The translations under genes and the position numbers were made by a program. A stretch of DNA of 64,000 nucleotides. It comes from Salipiger pentaromativorans (GTDB lineage Bacteria > Pseudomonadota > Alphaproteobacteria > Rhodobacterales > Rhodobacteraceae). The notes beneath the pieces are model-generated. The model worked only from the letters and a program-made list of their open reading frames with translations, did no database searches and was not told the DNA's origin. Numbering within the stretch: the first letter of the stretch is position 1; each line of letters starts with the position of its first letter. This document shows, piece by piece, positions 62,602-64,000 of the stretch. Where the stretch lies: assembly GCF_024721115.1 (NCBI RefSeq), contig NZ_JAMDHK010000002.1, positions 248,001-312,000 on the forward strand. Direction: 5' to 3'.

Positions 62602-64000
62602 GACCGCCGGGCTCGACCCGGTGCTGGGATTTGCGCTGGTGGGCGTGCTGGGGGTGGGCTCGCAATGGCTGGCCTGGCGGCTGCACATGCCCGCCATCGT
62701 GCTGATGCTGGTGGCGGGCCTGGCGGTGGGGCCCGGGCTGGGCCTGCTCGACCCGTCGCGCGAATTCGGCGCCATGATGCAGCCGATGCTGGCCATCGCC
62801 GTGGCGATCATCCTCTTCGAGGGTGGGCTGACGCTGAACGTCCACTCGCTGAGCGATGCCGCCACCGGGGTCCGGCGTCTGGTGTTCCTGGGCGCGCCGC
62901 TGGGCTGGGCGGCGTCGAGCGCGGCGCTGCACTGGGGCGCGGGGCTGTCGTGGGAGGCCTCGGCGGTCTTCGGCGGTATCATGATTGTCACCGGCCCCAC
63001 GGTGATTGCCCCCTTGCTGCGGCAGGCGCGGCTGAAACGCCGCCCGGCAGCGCTGCTGCAATGGGAGGCGATCGTCAACGATCCGGTGGGGGCGCTGGCG
63101 GCGGTGCTGGCTTTCGAGGTGGTCGTGGTGCTGCACACCGCCTCCTCGCTGGGCGCGGCAGCGGGCGAGATGCTGCTGGGGATCGCCGTGGCCGTGGCGC
63201 TGGGGATCGCCGCCGGCTGGGGGTTGTCGCGCGCCTTCCGCAACGGGCTGGTGCCGGAATACATGAAGGTGCCGGTGCTGTTCGTGCTGCTGCTGGCGGT
63301 GTTCGCGCTGTCCGACGGGCTCTTGCACGAAAGCGGGCTTCTGGCGGTCACCGTCATGGGGCTCTGGATCGCCAATGCCGATCTGCCGAGCTATGTCGAA
63401 CTGCGCCGCTTCAAGGAACATGCGACGATCCTGCTGGTCTCGGGCGTGTTCATCCTGCTTGCCGCCAATATGGACCGCGCCACGCTGGCCTCGCTCGACT
63501 GGCGGGCGCTGGTCTTTGTGCTGGCGGTGGTGTTCCTCGCCCGGCCCCTGCCGGTGCTGGCGGCGCTGGCCTTTTCCAACGTGCCGTGGCGCGAGCGCCT
63601 GCTGGTGGCCTTCACCGGCCCGCGCGGCGTGGTGCTGGTGGCGGTGGCCGGCCTGTTCGGCGAGCGGCTGGCGCAGCTCGGCATCCCCGATGGCGACCGG
63701 GTGGCGCCGCTGGCCTTTGCGCTGGTGGCGGCGACGGTGGTGCTGCACGGTTTCACGCTCACCCCGCTGGCACGGCTGCTGGGGCAGACCGCCACGGCGA
63801 CGCCGGGGGTGATGATCGTCGGCGGTTCCCGCTGGGCGGCGGCGCTGGGGCTGGCGCTGAAAAAGCTCGATCTGCCGGTGATCGTGGCCGATCCGAACCA
63901 CGCGCATCTGCGCCACGCCCGCGAGGCGGGGCTCGAAACCTTCTGGGGCGACGTGCTGTCAGAGGCCGCCGAGCACAATCTCGACTTCGTCACCTATGAC
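62588..64000 (+). CDS. Cation:proton antiporter (CPA1 family) with TrkA-N domain, 3' end outside window
   Basis: A membrane antiporter, 471 codons present and open at the window edge. It begins MAMAETAGLDPVLGF and has about 12 hydrophobic segments, with IILFEGGLTLNV, MIVTGPTVIAPLLR and the conserved NDP motif in LLQWEAIVNDPVGA (ion-binding aspartate). FTGPRGVVLVAVAG lies in the C-terminal half. After the membrane domain a Rossmann TrkA-N domain begins (VMIVGGSRWAAALGLALKKLDLPVIVADPN), suggesting nucleotide control of sodium or potassium export. AAAGGA precedes the ATG at 62588; a second ATG 6 bases later is possible. Both overlap the end of the Rossmann-protein gene. Confidence 0.92.
   Translation, partial: MAMAETAGLDPVLGFALVGVLGVGSQWLAWRLHMPAIVLMLVAGLAVGPGLGLLDPSREFGAMMQPMLAIAVAIILFEGGLTLNVHSLSDAATGVRRLVFLGAPLGWAASSAALHWGAGLSWEASAVFGGIMIVTGPTVIAPLLRQARLKRRPAALLQWEAIVNDPVGALAAVLAFEVVVVLHTASSLGAAAGEMLLGIAVAVALGIAAGWGLSRAFRNGLVPEYMKVPVLFVLLLAVFALSDGLLHESGLLAVTVMGLWIANADLPSYVELRRFKEHATILLVSGVFILLAANMDRATLASLDWRALVFVLAVVFLARPLPVLAALAFSNVPWRERLLVAFTGPRGVVLVAVAGLFGERLAQLGIPDGDRVAPLAFALVAATVVLHGFTLTPLARLLGQTATATPGVMIVGGSRWAAALGLALKKLDLPVIVADPNHAHLRHAREAGLETFWGDVLSEAAEHNLDFVTYD

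Overview
The window is a GC-rich stretch of an alphaproteobacterial chromosome, most likely a member of the Rhodobacterales (Roseobacter/Paracoccaceae group). The evidence is a ChpT phosphotransferase of the CckA-ChpT-CtrA relay, an olsBA pair for ornithine lipids, a DUF2849/cysI/cysH/DUF934 sulfate-assimilation cluster under a divergent Lrp-type regulator, a TRAP dicarboxylate-type transporter with its two-component system, a lone XdhC/molybdopterin-binding pair, and short intergenic repeats around a 'CCTCCGGCGGG..TATTT..AAGATGAA' core. There is no phage, plasmid backbone, CRISPR array or insertion sequence. Gene density is high, and many neighbours overlap by ATGA or GTGA.

Layout. 1-8.8 kb: glmU-glmS (glmS cut by the left edge), a HAD phosphatase, a DegT/DnrJ aminotransferase, xdhC plus a molybdopterin-binding protein, infC with a probable AUA start, and a secreted or anchored Ala/Glu-rich protein. 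8.8-14.4 kb: ferredoxin-NADP reductase and the sulfate-assimilation operon cobA-DUF2849-cysI-cysH-DUF934, with a divergent AsnC/Lrp regulator. 14.4-22.8 kb: a cytochrome P450, a DctB/DctD-like pair in which the DctD homologue has lost key AAA+ motifs, an HD-domain nucleotidase and a dctPQM TRAP operon. 22.9-31 kb: an AcfC-like solute-binding protein, an RTX repeat protein, tpiA, an A-type Fe-S carrier, a satD-DUF3307 pair behind a palindrome-covered and possibly leaderless promoter, a SufT-like protein, a membrane LytTR regulator and a polysaccharide deacetylase. 31.1-44 kb: two identical tRNA-Asp genes, obgE-proB-proA, chpT, a DUF3553 protein, olsBA, a ThiE-like protein, a TfoX-N protein, an RNA methyltransferase, ctaA, an M32 carboxypeptidase, a membrane protein and a LysR regulator. 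44-56 kb: purL, a methyltransferase, a candidate small RNA, a LysR/indolepyruvate oxidoreductase divergent pair, murI, ccmE, a GNAT protein, bolA/small membrane protein/grxD and xthA. 56-64 kb: an AT-rich intergenic region with DnaA boxes, a protein built of nine 20-residue repeats, a coupled unknown protein and EamA exporter, an Hsp70-like ATPase without substrate domain, an ErpA-like carrier, dgt, a degenerate Rossmann protein and a cation/proton antiporter cut by the right edge.

How the genes work together. CobA supplies the siroheme precursor, CysH (an Fe-S APS-reductase type) makes sulfite and CysI reduces it; Fpr may supply reduced ferredoxin. BolA and the CGFS glutaredoxin, two A-type carriers and a SufT-like protein form a scattered Fe-S theme. 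DctB/DctD next to dctPQM is the expected regulator-transporter arrangement, but the DctD homologue should not act as a normal sigma-54 activator.

The strongest candidate for an undescribed system is 56.1-58.9 kb: a DnaA-box-bearing leader, a repeat protein that ends exactly on its own repeat motif, an unrecognised 353-residue protein and a translationally coupled EamA exporter. Other leads are the satD-DUF3307 operator region, the paired palindromes upstream of dctP, and a small-RNA candidate whose CUCCCUGUUGG segment can pair perfectly with the ribosome-binding site of the next gene. All functions are inferred by reading the sequence; no database search was run.
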